Source of the DNA: Aggregatibacter segnis
GTDB taxonomy: Bacteria > Pseudomonadota > Gammaproteobacteria > Enterobacterales > Pasteurellaceae
Assembly: GCF_003130075.1 (NCBI RefSeq)
Contig: NZ_NRCW01000002.1
Coordinates: 186,001 to 250,000 of the forward strand
Direction of reading: 5' to 3'
Length of the DNA: 64,000 nt
A model generated the notes under the pieces. That model was given only the letters and a program-made list of their open reading frames with translations, was not told where the DNA came from and did no database searches. A program made the position numbers and the translations under genes. Each line of letters begins with the position of its first letter. Position 1 is the first letter of the stretch. Of this stretch, positions 37,673 through 46,311 are shown in pieces.

Positions 37673-38257
37673 ATGTTAAATAAACTCAATGCGTTATATG
37701 AAGAAAATATCAAAACGCATATTTACTCAAAAAGCTTGCTTAGCCCACAAATCGCTGAGGCCACACAGCTATTAATCAACAGTCTCTTACGCGGTAACAA
37801 AGTTATCGCTTGTGGAGAAGGACGTTCTTACATTAACGCACAATGCTTGGTAGCAAATTTACTCAATCGCTATGAATTAAAACGACCAAGCTTCCCTTCT
37901 GTTCTATTAAGCTTGGATAGTGCGGTCGGTTCTACTTTCGTTTCTGACAATACCCTAGAAAAGCTTTATCAACACCAATTCAATGCCATTGCACAGCAAG
38001 GCGATATTTTGGTGGTCTTTGCGCCATTAGGCAATGAGAGCAATATTCTCAACATTATCACGCACGCCGTGAACAAAGAGATCAATGTGATTGTCTTAAC
38101 GGGAAACAGTAACGATCATATTCAAGGGATTTTAACGGAAAAGGATTTACACATTTCCGTACCAAGTTCAAAAGAAAGTCGAATTTTGGAAAATCATTTA
38201 TTCATTATTAACAGCATTTGCGAACTGATTGATTTCAAACTATTCTCACATTCGTAA
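37673..38257 (+). CDS. diaA: DiaA-type SIS-domain protein
   Basis: 194 residues. SIS domain with NKVIACGEGRSYINAQCLVANLLNRYE and later GDILVVFAPLGNESNILNIITHA. In E. coli the homologue DiaA (YraO) forms a tetramer that helps DnaA assemble at oriC; it resembles the phosphoheptose isomerase GmhA but differs in active-site residues. Position between yraN and dolP supports diaA. Confidence 0.9.
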   Translation: MLNKLNALYEENIKTHIYSKSLLSPQIAEATQLLINSLLRGNKVIACGEGRSYINAQCLVANLLNRYELKRPSFPSVLLSLDSAVGSTFVSDNTLEKLYQHQFNAIAQQGDILVVFAPLGNESNILNIITHAVNKEINVIVLTGNSNDHIQGILTEKDLHISVPSSKESRILENHLFIINSICELIDFKLFSHS

Positions 38258-38316
38258 CTTGACAGAAAGTAAGCGTTCAAGTCACACTAACGCTAATAAT
38301 TAAACATAAAAAGGAG

Positions 38317-38910
38317 ATGACTATGTTACCAAGTTCACTAAAAAAACTGGCATTCATTTTTGCTGGCGCCATGTTATTACAAGGATGTGTTGCCGCAGCT
38401 ATTGGTGGAGCAGCCGTTGCCGGTGCCACCAAAGTCGCAACAGACCCAAGAACAGTAGGTACCCAAATTGATGATGAAACCTTAGAAGAAAGAGTAAAAT
38501 CAGCCATCTATAAAGATCAACAAATTAAATCCGAAGCACGCATTAGTATCACCTCCTATAGCGGCCGCATCTTATTAACTGGTCAAGTGCCTAATGATAA
38601 TTTACGAGAAATCGCGACATCATTAGCCAAAGGCGTACAAAATGTAAGTGATGTTTATAACGAAGTGCGCGTCGGACCAAAAGTGAGCTTTTCTCAAATC
38701 AGTAAAGATGCTTGGATTACGAGCCAAATCAAGTCCAAAATGCTTGTAGATTCCAAAGTAAAAACCAGTGATGTGAAAGTGATTACCGAAAACAATGAGG
38801 TCTTCCTATTGGGTAACGTAACGCATGACCAAGGCAATGCTGCGGCAGAAATTGCTCGTAATGTTTCCGGTGTGACTAAAGTAGTGAAAGTCTTTAATTA
38901 TTTGAATTAA
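38317..38910 (+). CDS. dolP: Dual-BON-domain outer-membrane lipoprotein DolP
   Basis: 197 residues with lipobox LLQGC, Cys22. Two BON domains: about 48-115 (TLEERVKSAIYKDQQIKSEARISITSYSGRILLTGQV) and 125-195 (DAWITSQIKSKMLV...VFLLGNVTHDQGNAAAEIARNVSGVTKVVKVF). DolP (YraP) supports outer-membrane integrity and BamA quality in E. coli. Ends with an uptake-signal terminator. Confidence 0.95.
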   Translation: MTMLPSSLKKLAFIFAGAMLLQGCVAAAIGGAAVAGATKVATDPRTVGTQIDDETLEERVKSAIYKDQQIKSEARISITSYSGRILLTGQVPNDNLREIATSLAKGVQNVSDVYNEVRVGPKVSFSQISKDAWITSQIKSKMLVDSKVKTSDVKVITENNEVFLLGNVTHDQGNAAAEIARNVSGVTKVVKVFNYLN

Positions 38911-38913
38911 TAC

Positions 38914-39002
38914 CTGAAAAGTGCGGTCAAAAATGGCCGCACTTTTTCAACCAAACATGACTCAAACTAAAAGGGTTGAACATTTACGTTCAACCCTTTT
39001 TA
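38914..39002. terminator. Back-to-back terminators between dolP and the carbonic anhydrase gene
   Basis: AAAAGTGCGG and CCGCACTTTT (38917-38946) end dolP. AAAAGGGTTGAAC and GTTCAACCCTTTT (38969-39000) end the minus-strand gene. Confidence 0.85.
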
Positions 39003-39004
39003 TA

Positions 39005-39697
39005 TTATTCCACCTCTCGCTCATGATCTTTTTTCAACATTTCTTCTTCGTTTAATTTCAATAAACGAGCAATCGCATTGCGATAAGAAATTTCGAGAGT
39101 TTCACGACTGGTGGCAATTACACCCTGATCAACCAAGAAACCATCATTCACGTCATAAACCCAACCATGCAGAGATAATTTCTTGCCGTTTTTCCAGGCA
39201 TTTTTCACAATGGAAGTACGTCCCAAATTATATACCTGCTCCGCCACATTTAACTTAGTCAACATATCGGCACGTCGTTCCGGTGAAAGATTGCCAAGCA
39301 AATGACCATGTTTGAACCAAATATCTCGGATATGCAATAACCAATTATTAATTAAACCCAAATCTTTATCATTCATTGCAGCATGAATACCGCCACAATT
39401 TGTATGGCCACAAATAATGATGTGTTCGATGTTCAGCACATCCACGGCATATTGCACCACGGAGAGACAGTTAAAGTCTGTATGAATCACTTGGTTAGCC
39501 ACGTTACGATGAACAAATAATTCTCCCGGCTCCAAGTTCGTCAATTTCTCTGCCGGTACACGACTATCTGAGCAACCAATCCATAAGTAATGCGGCTGTT
39601 GATGCTCTGCCAATTCTTGAAAGTAAGTGGAGTTTTCCTCTTTCATTTTCGTTGCCCACGCATAATTGTTGGCAAACAAGGTTTCTATTTTTTTCAT
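39005..39697 (-). CDS. can: Beta-class carbonic anhydrase
   Basis: 230 residues from the ATG at 39697, after AGAGGA; upstream in-frame codons are not part of the family. Zinc/catalytic residues Cys42, Asp44 and Arg46 (IGCSDSRVP), His98 and Cys101 (CGHTNCGG) have the same numbering as the well-studied H. influenzae enzyme, and Trp39 of its allosteric bicarbonate site is present. It interconverts CO2 and bicarbonate in the cytoplasm, important for growth in air. Confidence 0.95.
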   Translation of the reverse strand: MKKIETLFANNYAWATKMKEENSTYFQELAEHQQPHYLWIGCSDSRVPAEKLTNLEPGELFVHRNVANQVIHTDFNCLSVVQYAVDVLNIEHIIICGHTNCGGIHAAMNDKDLGLINNWLLHIRDIWFKHGHLLGNLSPERRADMLTKLNVAEQVYNLGRTSIVKNAWKNGKKLSLHGWVYDVNDGFLVDQGVIATSRETLEISYRNAIARLLKLNEEEMLKKDHEREVE

Positions 39698-39909
39698 CGC
39701 CAATCCTCTTTCCTCAAAAATCAAAAGGTGCTCAGTATAGCCCAATTATTTTTTCGATAAAATTTCTTTTTATCATACGTTCTTCTTTCTATTCATGATT
39801 TAATTGTGCCTAAAATTCATGAAAAATGTGTAAGAAAGCCCTAGCCACTTCGTCTAATAAATACAAAGAAATCGGCATTACATTCTTTTCAAGTTACCAA
39901 GGAGTTCTC

Positions 39910-40980
39910 ATGAAAAAATCAAAATTAGTCCTGATATTGACCGCACTTTTATCCTGTGCGGCAATCCCGACAAGTGTTATGGCAGAAAATCACGTTCAAT
40001 CAACCATGGAGAAAAGCAACATGTCCGAAGCAACAAAAGATATCCACGAAATTTATTTAGCCGGTGGCTGTTTCTGGGGCATTGAGGCTTACGTGGAACG
40101 TATTTACGGCGTGGAAGATGCCGTATCCGGCTATGCTAACGGTAAAGGTGACAAAACCAGTTACCAAATGATCGGCATTACGGATCACGCAGAAACGGTA
40201 AAAGTGACCTATGATCGCAATAAAATTTCGCTAGATAAGTTACTGAAATATTATTTTCAAGTCATTGATCCGACTAGTGTCAACAAGCAAGGCAATGACC
40301 GCGGCAGACAATATCGCACCGGTATTTATTATCAAGACGTAGCGGATAAAGCTGTGATTGAAAAAGAACTTGCCGCACTGCAAGGAAAATACAAAAACAA
40401 AATTCAAGTTGAAGTGGAACCGTTACGCAATTACGTGTTGGCGGAAGACTACCATCAGGATTATTTAAAGAAAAATCCAAACGGCTATTGCCACATCGAT
40501 TTGGAGCAAGCCAATAACGTCATCATTGATGAGAAAGATTATCCAAAACCAAGCGATGCGGAGCTCAAAGCCAAATTAACACCGTTGCAATATAGCGTGA
40601 CACAAAACAAAAATACCGAACATTCTTTCAGTAATGAATATTGGGATAACTTCAAACCGGGCATCTATGTGGATGTCACCACGGGCGAACCGTTGTTCTC
40701 CTCCAAGGATAAATTTGAGTCCGGTTGTGGTTGGCCGAGTTTCACCAAACCGATTACTAAAGAGGTGGTAACTTATCAAGACGATCACAGCTTTAATATG
40801 CTCAGAACGGAAGTCATCAGCCGTAGCGGAAAAGCCCATTTAGGTCATGTATTTGACGATGGCCCGAAAGATAAAGGTGGTTTGCGCTATTGTATTAACA
40901 GCGCATCGATCAAATTCATTCCATTGGAAGATATGACAAAAGAAAACTATGGCTACCTGATTAATGCGGTGAAGGAGTAA
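39910..40980 (+). CDS. msrAB: Fused periplasmic methionine sulfoxide reductase MsrA-MsrB
   Basis: 356 residues from the ATG at 39910 after AAGGAG. A signal peptide (about 1-25, ending VMAEN) is followed by an MsrA domain with GGCFWG (Cys54) and an MsrB domain (about 215-350; [39 protein letters not shown] with catalytic Cys). It repairs both stereoisomers of methionine sulfoxide in exported proteins. The signal peptide's TALL is encoded by an uptake signal. The next two genes probably supply its electrons. Confidence 0.96.
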   Translation: MKKSKLVLILTALLSCAAIPTSVMAENHVQSTMEKSNMSEATKDIHEIYLAGGCFWGIEAYVERIYGVEDAVSGYANGKGDKTSYQMIGITDHAETVKVTYDRNKISLDKLLKYYFQVIDPTSVNKQGNDRGRQYRTGIYYQDVADKAVIEKELAALQGKYKNKIQVEVEPLRNYVLAEDYHQDYLKKNPNGYCHIDLEQANNVIIDEKDYPKPSDAELKAKLTPLQYSVTQNKNTEHSFSNEYWDNFKPGIYVDVTTGEPLFSSKDKFESGCGWPSFTKPITKEVVTYQDDHSFNMLRTEVISRSGKAHLGHVFDDGPKDKGGLRYCINSASIKFIPLEDMTKENYGYLINAVKE

Positions 40981-40983
40981 AGA

Positions 40984-41625
40984 ATGTTTGATCAGCAACT
41001 ATTAATTGGCACGGTTTTCCTTGCTGGTCTCGCCTCCTTTTTGTCGCCTTGTATCTTCCCCATTATTCCTATTTATTTTGGCATTTTGGCGAAAGGCGGC
41101 AGAAAGATTCTGAACACCTTTTTGTTCATTGCAGGCTTATCCTTAACCTTTGTGAGCCTTGGATTCAGTTTCGGTTTTCTCGGCAATTTGTTCTTTAATG
41201 ACACCGTTAGAATCGGTGCCGGCATTATCGTCATTATTTTAGGAATTCACCAATTAGGTATTATCAAGTTGAATTTCTTAGAAAGAACCAAAGTGGTAGA
41301 AGTGAAAACCGAAGGCAAAAGTGCCTCCTTTGAAGCCTTTTTCCTCGGACTGACCTTTAGTCTTGGCTGGACACCTTGTATCGGTCCGATTTTGGCTTCC
41401 GTTTTGGCACTTTCCGGTGACGAAGGATCTGCATTATATGGCGCAGGAATGATGTTGGTTTATGTACTCGGTTTGGCTACCCCGTTTGTGCTGTTCTCTT
41501 TGTTTTCCCAAGAATTACTCAAACGCAGCAAAGCACTGAATAAACACTTAGGTAAATTCAAAATTGTCGGTGGATTATTAATTATCGTCATGGGTGTTTT
41601 ACTCATCACCAATAACTTACAATAA
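40984..41625 (+). CDS. ccdA: CcdA-type thiol electron transporter
   Basis: 213 residues with six hydrophobic helices. The two conserved cysteines lie in FLSPCIFPIIPIYFG and LGWTPCIGPILASVLA, as in CcdA/DsbD-beta proteins. It carries reducing power from cytoplasmic thioredoxin across the inner membrane. It starts three bases after msrAB and precedes a thioredoxin-like gene, so it most likely feeds sulfoxide repair rather than only cytochrome c assembly. Confidence 0.93.
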   Translation: MFDQQLLIGTVFLAGLASFLSPCIFPIIPIYFGILAKGGRKILNTFLFIAGLSLTFVSLGFSFGFLGNLFFNDTVRIGAGIIVIILGIHQLGIIKLNFLERTKVVEVKTEGKSASFEAFFLGLTFSLGWTPCIGPILASVLALSGDEGSALYGAGMMLVYVLGLATPFVLFSLFSQELLKRSKALNKHLGKFKIVGGLLIIVMGVLLITNNLQ

Positions 41626-41640
41626 AAGGAAATATTAACT

Positions 41641-42123
41641 ATGAAAAAAATTATTGCATTATTATTAATGGCATTCAGCGTAAATAGCTTTGCCGAAGGA
41701 GAAAACTCATTGAAAGACATTCAATTTAAGGACTTAAATAACAAGGTGGTCACACTCGATCAAGTTACCACTAAAGGCAAACCGGTTTACGTCAAAACGT
41801 GGGCGTCTTGGTGTCCGATTTGTCTTGCCGGTTTAGCGGAAATTAACGAACTCAGTGCCGATCAAAGCAAAAACTTTGACGTTATCACCATCGTTTCTCC
41901 AGAAGCCAAAGGCGAAAAGGAAACGCAAGATTTTATTGAGTGGTACAAAGGCTTGGATTACAAAAACGTCATTGTGTTGCTCGATGAAAGCGGCGAAGTC
42001 ATTAAACGCGGAAAAGTTCGAGGTTATCCTTCTAGCTTGGTATTAGATGCCAATTTCACCCTTCAAAAAACCTTACCAGGGCATTTAGGCACGGCGCAAA
42101 TTAAACAATTAATGGAAAATTAA
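41641..42123 (+). CDS. Periplasmic thioredoxin-like protein (TlpA family)
   Basis: 160 residues with a signal peptide (1-19, ending SFAEG). The redox motif is WASWCPICLAG (CxxC near residues 59-62), and the cis-Pro loop is YPSSLVLD. It is 15 bases after ccdA, so electrons likely pass CcdA to this protein and on to MsrAB. In Neisseria the same three functions are joined in one protein (PilB). Confidence 0.93.
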   Translation: MKKIIALLLMAFSVNSFAEGENSLKDIQFKDLNNKVVTLDQVTTKGKPVYVKTWASWCPICLAGLAEINELSADQSKNFDVITIVSPEAKGEKETQDFIEWYKGLDYKNVIVLLDESGEVIKRGKVRGYPSSLVLDANFTLQKTLPGHLGTAQIKQLMEN

Positions 42124-42133
42124 ATTCACTCAC

Positions 42134-42175
42134 CATGAAAAAAGTGCGGTGAAAATCCACCGCACTTTTTTATTC
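42134..42175 (+). terminator. Uptake-signal-pair terminator
   Basis: AAAAGTGCGGTG and CACCGCACTTTT after the thioredoxin-like gene, then T run. Confidence 0.85.
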
Positions 42176-42196
42176 TCTTGTTATCGTAAATTGCAT

Positions 42197-42826
42197 TTAA
42201 GCTTGGTTAAACCAGGCTACGTAATCAAATTGATCGTAATATTTTTTGCCGTTCCAACCAGAGAATGCGAATAAATCGCCCACCTGATCATCTTGCTCAA
42301 AACCACGAATATAAAACGCCGATTTCAAGTGCGGATAAGGTTTATGGGTAAACACCACTTTATTTTTAAAGGGTAAGCGATCAAAGGCTTCAAGCTCTTC
42401 TTCAATCATACCTTGAGGGCTGTCTTTATCCGTCATAATGATAAATAAATTATCCAAATTGACACGTTTTAAACGGGTTTCCCATTTTTCTTGAGCTTCC
42501 TGCTCGCTGCGGTAATGCATAAAATGAATGGGAATGTCGTCCAACCAACCAATGGGATACGCTTTATCACTCGGCTTAAATACCAAGGTTTGCTGATGAT
42601 AATGGGACATATTTTGCAAGTAACGAATAAAATCCCGCGGTTTAATAAATAAATTCACAAAAGGCGAATTAAACGGCTCGTTTAAATCGTGCAAAATGAA
42701 CGCACCAACACAATTACTCGACAGCACAGACATTCCGTGATTTTGTAATCGCGCTCTTAATTCACGATTAATGGCTCTTCTGTGATATTTATTGATTGCA
42801 CTTCTGATTTTTGAAAATAAAAACAT
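42197..42826 (-). CDS. DUF1919 family protein
   Basis: 209 residues. SSNCVGAFILHDLNEPFNSPFVNLFIKPRDFIRYL, YPIGWLDDIPIHFMHY and VVFTHKPYP match DUF1919, often annotated exopolysaccharide or capsule-related. Cytoplasmic, basic N-terminus (1-28). Its biochemical function is unknown and no glycan cluster adjoins it, so I give no specific role. Confidence 0.8.
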   Translation of the reverse strand: MFLFSKIRSAINKYHRRAINRELRARLQNHGMSVLSSNCVGAFILHDLNEPFNSPFVNLFIKPRDFIRYLQNMSHYHQQTLVFKPSDKAYPIGWLDDIPIHFMHYRSEQEAQEKWETRLKRVNLDNLFIIMTDKDSPQGMIEEELEAFDRLPFKNKVVFTHKPYPHLKSAFYIRGFEQDDQVGDLFAFSGWNGKKYYDQFDYVAWFNQA

Positions 42827-42844
42827 GATGGATTCTCTGACAAC

Positions 42845-42878
42845 AAAAAAGTGCGGTGAATTTCTACCGCACTTTTAA
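42845..42878 (-). terminator. Uptake-signal-pair terminator
   Basis: AAAAGTGCGGT and ACCGCACTTTT downstream of the Usg-like gene. Confidence 0.8.
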
Positions 42879-42884
42879 CTTAAA

Positions 42885-43856
42885 CTAATACCCTTTTTGA
42901 TACACCAATTCCGCCAATTTCACGCCAAGCAACGCAATATCAAAGCGTTGTTCATCGGCAACCGACCAAAATTGCATGCCGTTTTCGAGTGCGGTTAAGC
43001 CACCAATATGCAATTTAGGCGCTTCACCGGCTTCAGCTTCCCCGTTTGTAACCGGTGTCAATGCAGACGCTTCACGATAATCCACAAGCTCATTGGCTTG
43101 CCATGCTTGAAGCTGTGCTTGCGCGTCAAATTCATACTCCGAACGCAACGTCACCATTTGCGCCATGCCATAAAAAACCGGCACGTGCACTTGATGGAAA
43201 ATCACATTCGATAATTGAGGAAAAATTTTCTCTACTTGCGCAGCAAGACTTGTTGTCGATTTCGGAGACGGGAACACATCAAACGCCAAGCGTTGTTGTT
43301 CTTCATCTAATGGGATACCGTTTAACAACTGCGCCGTTTGCCCGGCCAGTTTATTCACGGTATCACTATCGATATAAGATGCCGGTAATAAGGATGTAAC
43401 TAGCACCTGAGAAAGCGTATTTTCGCGGGCAAATTGTGACACAGAGAAAACAAATTGAGTGACTTGCGGATCTGGTAACGAAACAATGTTACGTTGTAAT
43501 ACAACTAACTGTTCATCATTAATACTTGGCACAATCAACGGCACATCATTTAACGAGGCACACACACCTTTCAAATCAATCACGACACAACCGGATTGTG
43601 CTGCTTTAGCCATATGCGCGGCATGCGTTACATCGCCGGCAAAGAAAACATAATTGAAATCTGACCATTCCGTTTTGTCTAATGGACGTTGTTCGACACT
43701 TTTATTATTAAACCGAATTCCTTGTTCTTCACTAAAAGGGAAAAGCTCAACGACGGATAAATTCTCAATTTCTAAACGACTCTGCTCTAATGTCTCCGCC
43801 AACTTCTCGCATAAATCAAATTCCGCAACAAGGGCGACATTTAAACTTGTACTCAT
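42885..43856 (-). CDS. usg: Usg-1-like protein, aspartate-semialdehyde dehydrogenase paralogue
   Basis: 323 residues. N-terminal Rossmann-like start (VALVAEFDLCEKLAETLEQSRLEIENLSVVELFPFSEEQGIRF) and C-terminal segments (VFYGMAQMVTLRSEYEFD) follow the ASADH pattern. At the active-site position, where true enzymes have an N-C-x-T motif, this protein reads PSINDEQLVVLQRNIVSLPDP with no cysteine. That matches Usg, considered catalytically inactive. Role unknown. Confidence 0.8.
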   Translation of the reverse strand: MSTSLNVALVAEFDLCEKLAETLEQSRLEIENLSVVELFPFSEEQGIRFNNKSVEQRPLDKTEWSDFNYVFFAGDVTHAAHMAKAAQSGCVVIDLKGVCASLNDVPLIVPSINDEQLVVLQRNIVSLPDPQVTQFVFSVSQFARENTLSQVLVTSLLPASYIDSDTVNKLAGQTAQLLNGIPLDEEQQRLAFDVFPSPKSTTSLAAQVEKIFPQLSNVIFHQVHVPVFYGMAQMVTLRSEYEFDAQAQLQAWQANELVDYREASALTPVTNGEAEAGEAPKLHIGGLTALENGMQFWSVADEQRFDIALLGVKLAELVYQKGY

Positions 43857-43916
43857 TTTTTTCTCCGCAGTAAAATAAACGGGCTACATTTTACTGAATT
43901 ATCATGAGGAAATACA

Positions 43917-44396
43917 ATGACACCGGCGATTGACTTACTGAAAAAACACAAGGTGCCTTTCACGCTACACCATTATGATCATGCTCCTGACAACACCCAT
44001 TTTGGGGATGAAGCCGCTGAAAAATTAGGCATTAATCCCGAGCAATCCTTCAAAACCTTATTAGTGGCAGAGAATGGCGATCAGAAAAAACTCGCCTGTT
44101 TCGTCTTACCGACCAGCCACATGTTAAGCCTAAAAAAAGCCGCGAAAGCCCTCGGGGTGAAAAAAGTAGAAATGGCAGACAAAGACGCAGCCCAAAAAAG
44201 TACAGGCTATCTGGTAGGTGGCATCAGTCCATTAGGTCAAAAGAAACGAGTCACCACCGTCATTGAACATTCCGCCTTAAACTTTGATCAGATTTACGTT
44301 TCCGGCGGAAAACGCGGTTTAAGCGTGGAACTCGCTCCGCAAGATTTAGCGAAGATCTTAAATGCGCAATTTGTGGACATTGTGGATGAAGGATAA
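43917..44396 (+). CDS. ybaK: Cys-tRNA(Pro)/Cys-tRNA(Cys) deacylase YbaK
   Basis: 159 residues. [33 protein letters not shown] (with the key Lys), and [16 protein letters not shown] are diagnostic of the YbaK branch of the editing-domain superfamily. It hydrolyses mischarged Cys-tRNA-Pro made by prolyl-tRNA synthetase. Length equals the H. influenzae protein (158). Confidence 0.95.
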   Translation: MTPAIDLLKKHKVPFTLHHYDHAPDNTHFGDEAAEKLGINPEQSFKTLLVAENGDQKKLACFVLPTSHMLSLKKAAKALGVKKVEMADKDAAQKSTGYLVGGISPLGQKKRVTTVIEHSALNFDQIYVSGGKRGLSVELAPQDLAKILNAQFVDIVDEG

Positions 44397-44510
44397 AAGT
44401 GCGGTCAATTTTGAGGTTTTTTTATGATTCAACCTCTCCCCTCACACAAAAATGCGAGGAAGATATTTTTTAATGTCTTCCCCAATTTGTCCCCAAATAC
44501 CACCGCACTT

Positions 44511-46256
44511 TTACAGCACTAACTGCTTATTATGAAACTGTTGCAACGTGCAACGATGACCGACACTGAGAATAATTATGTTTGGGAAACGGCTGCGGAT
44601 GATTTTATACAGCAATTCTTCCGTCGGTTCGTCCAGTGCCGATGTGGTTTCGTCTAAAAAAATCACATCGGGTTGCATCAGAAGAATGCGAATAAACGCC
44701 ACCCGTTGCAATTCTCCCGGCGAAAGAATAGCTTGCCAATCGTTGGATTCGTTAAGAGACGGAATGTATTTGCTCAAACGGCACTGCTCCATAGCCAACT
44801 CCAATTCGCCACGTTTAGGCTCAATATTCGGATAACAAATCGCTTCGCGTAACGTGCCTTGCGGCATATACGGGCGTTGTGGCAGAAACAGACTGTTGCT
44901 ACATGGACGCTCTACCAGACCTTCCGTATCAAACGGATAAATCCCCGCAATGGCTTTGAGTAACGAGGTTTTTCCTGCGCCTGACGGGCCTTGAATGAGC
45001 AAAGCATCGCCATTTTGCAAATCCACGTTCAGATCCTTCAGCAAGACTTTTCCGTTGCCGTCTTTAATCCCGAAATGATGCAATGATACCCTATGAGAAC
45101 ATTCCACCGGCTGATGAATGTCCGTGCCGTCTAATTCGTCTAATTTGGTAAAAAAACCATACAAACGATTGAGACGCGCTTGATACAACGTGAATTCTTC
45201 ATAGAACAAGCGGAAGAAAGACAACGCCCGCATAAGGCGATTGAAGGCTTGCACCGTTTGGTGCATATCACCTAATTTCACCTGTCCGGCAAAGAAACGT
45301 GGTGCTTGCAACATGAGCGGTAGAATCATGGCAATTTGCGTCACGCCGGTATTAAATCCATCCAACCCCAACATACGGCGCACAATTACCCAACGGTTGT
45401 GAATGATAGCGTGAAATTTCGCTTGTAAATTTGACCGCTCTTTTGTTTCACCGCCGTAAAACGCAATACTTTCTGCGTTATCACGCACGCGAATTAAGGA
45501 ATAACGGTAATCCCCGTTCAATCGTTCTTTATCAAAATTCAATTTAATCAGCGGGTGCCCAATCCAAACGGAAAGTGCGGTGGCGACGATGATAAAAATA
45601 TAAATAAAGAACACCACGCCTTTCGGAATCGGCACGCCGAGCAACACCAATATCCCTGACAAGCCCCACAGAATAATCGTAAATTCAATAGTGGACATCA
45701 CGGAATTAATCAAGCCTTGCAACATGGTAACCGTGCCGCTAATAAATTCACGGGCATCTTGTTCGATACGTTGATCGATGTTATCCGGCAATTCTTTTTC
45801 GTATTTCAGACGATAATAATTTTTATGGCGCAACCAACGCACTAGCATTTCATTATTGAGTTTTTCTAACCAACGAATTTCAAACAGCTGGCGTACAAAA
45901 TAATTGATAATGGAATGCACGATTTTGAACATCACCAACAAGGCATTCAGCCCGGCAAAAAACCAAAAGGCATCAGCTTTTTGTTCTTGTAACGAGGTAT
46001 AAAGCCCGTTATAGAAAAAGGAATTCAGCACGCTGATTCGCACTTCCAGCAAAATCAAGGTTAGCAACAATAAAAGCAAACCGATAATTTTGTATGCCGA
46101 TGAGGTTTGCACACAAGGTTGTGTAATCAGCCAAAAGCGTTGCCCGAAGTCTGTTCGTTTAAGCGCCAATGCCAATACCGCCAACACCGCCGACACGCCC
46201 AAAAGTGCGGTCAAAATCCAAGATAAACTATTATTAACTTCTGTTTGCCAATCCAT
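44511..46256 (-). CDS. SbmA/YddA-family ABC transporter (fused permease-ATPase)
   Basis: 581 residues from the ATG at 46256; a TTG four codons upstream is less likely because the Haemophilus relatives start with MxWQTE. Six membrane helices in the first 300 residues form an SbmA/BacA-like domain (ENDQRIEQDAREF-type motif: PDNIDQRIEQDAREFI). The ATPase has GPSGAGKTSLL, LSPGELQR and VIFLDETTSALDE. Relatives move vitamin B12, bleomycin or peptides. It lies 56 bases downstream of the siderophore receptor, separated by a terminator. Confidence 0.88.
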   Translation of the reverse strand: MDWQTEVNNSLSWILTALLGVSAVLAVLALALKRTDFGQRFWLITQPCVQTSSAYKIIGLLLLLLTLILLEVRISVLNSFFYNGLYTSLQEQKADAFWFFAGLNALLVMFKIVHSIINYFVRQLFEIRWLEKLNNEMLVRWLRHKNYYRLKYEKELPDNIDQRIEQDAREFISGTVTMLQGLINSVMSTIEFTIILWGLSGILVLLGVPIPKGVVFFIYIFIIVATALSVWIGHPLIKLNFDKERLNGDYRYSLIRVRDNAESIAFYGGETKERSNLQAKFHAIIHNRWVIVRRMLGLDGFNTGVTQIAMILPLMLQAPRFFAGQVKLGDMHQTVQAFNRLMRALSFFRLFYEEFTLYQARLNRLYGFFTKLDELDGTDIHQPVECSHRVSLHHFGIKDGNGKVLLKDLNVDLQNGDALLIQGPSGAGKTSLLKAIAGIYPFDTEGLVERPCSNSLFLPQRPYMPQGTLREAICYPNIEPKRGELELAMEQCRLSKYIPSLNESNDWQAILSPGELQRVAFIRILLMQPDVIFLDETTSALDEPTEELLYKIIRSRFPNIIILSVGHRCTLQQFHNKQLVL

Positions 46257-46270
46257 TTGAATATCCAAAA

Positions 46271-46296
46271 AGAAAGGGCGTTAAACGCCCTTTAGG
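46271..46296 (-). terminator. Terminator after the TonB-dependent receptor
   Basis: AAAGGGCGTT and AACGCCCTTT arms, followed on the minus strand by CTTTTT. Confidence 0.75.
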
Positions 46297-46311
46297 GATG
46301 AATGTATTTAA

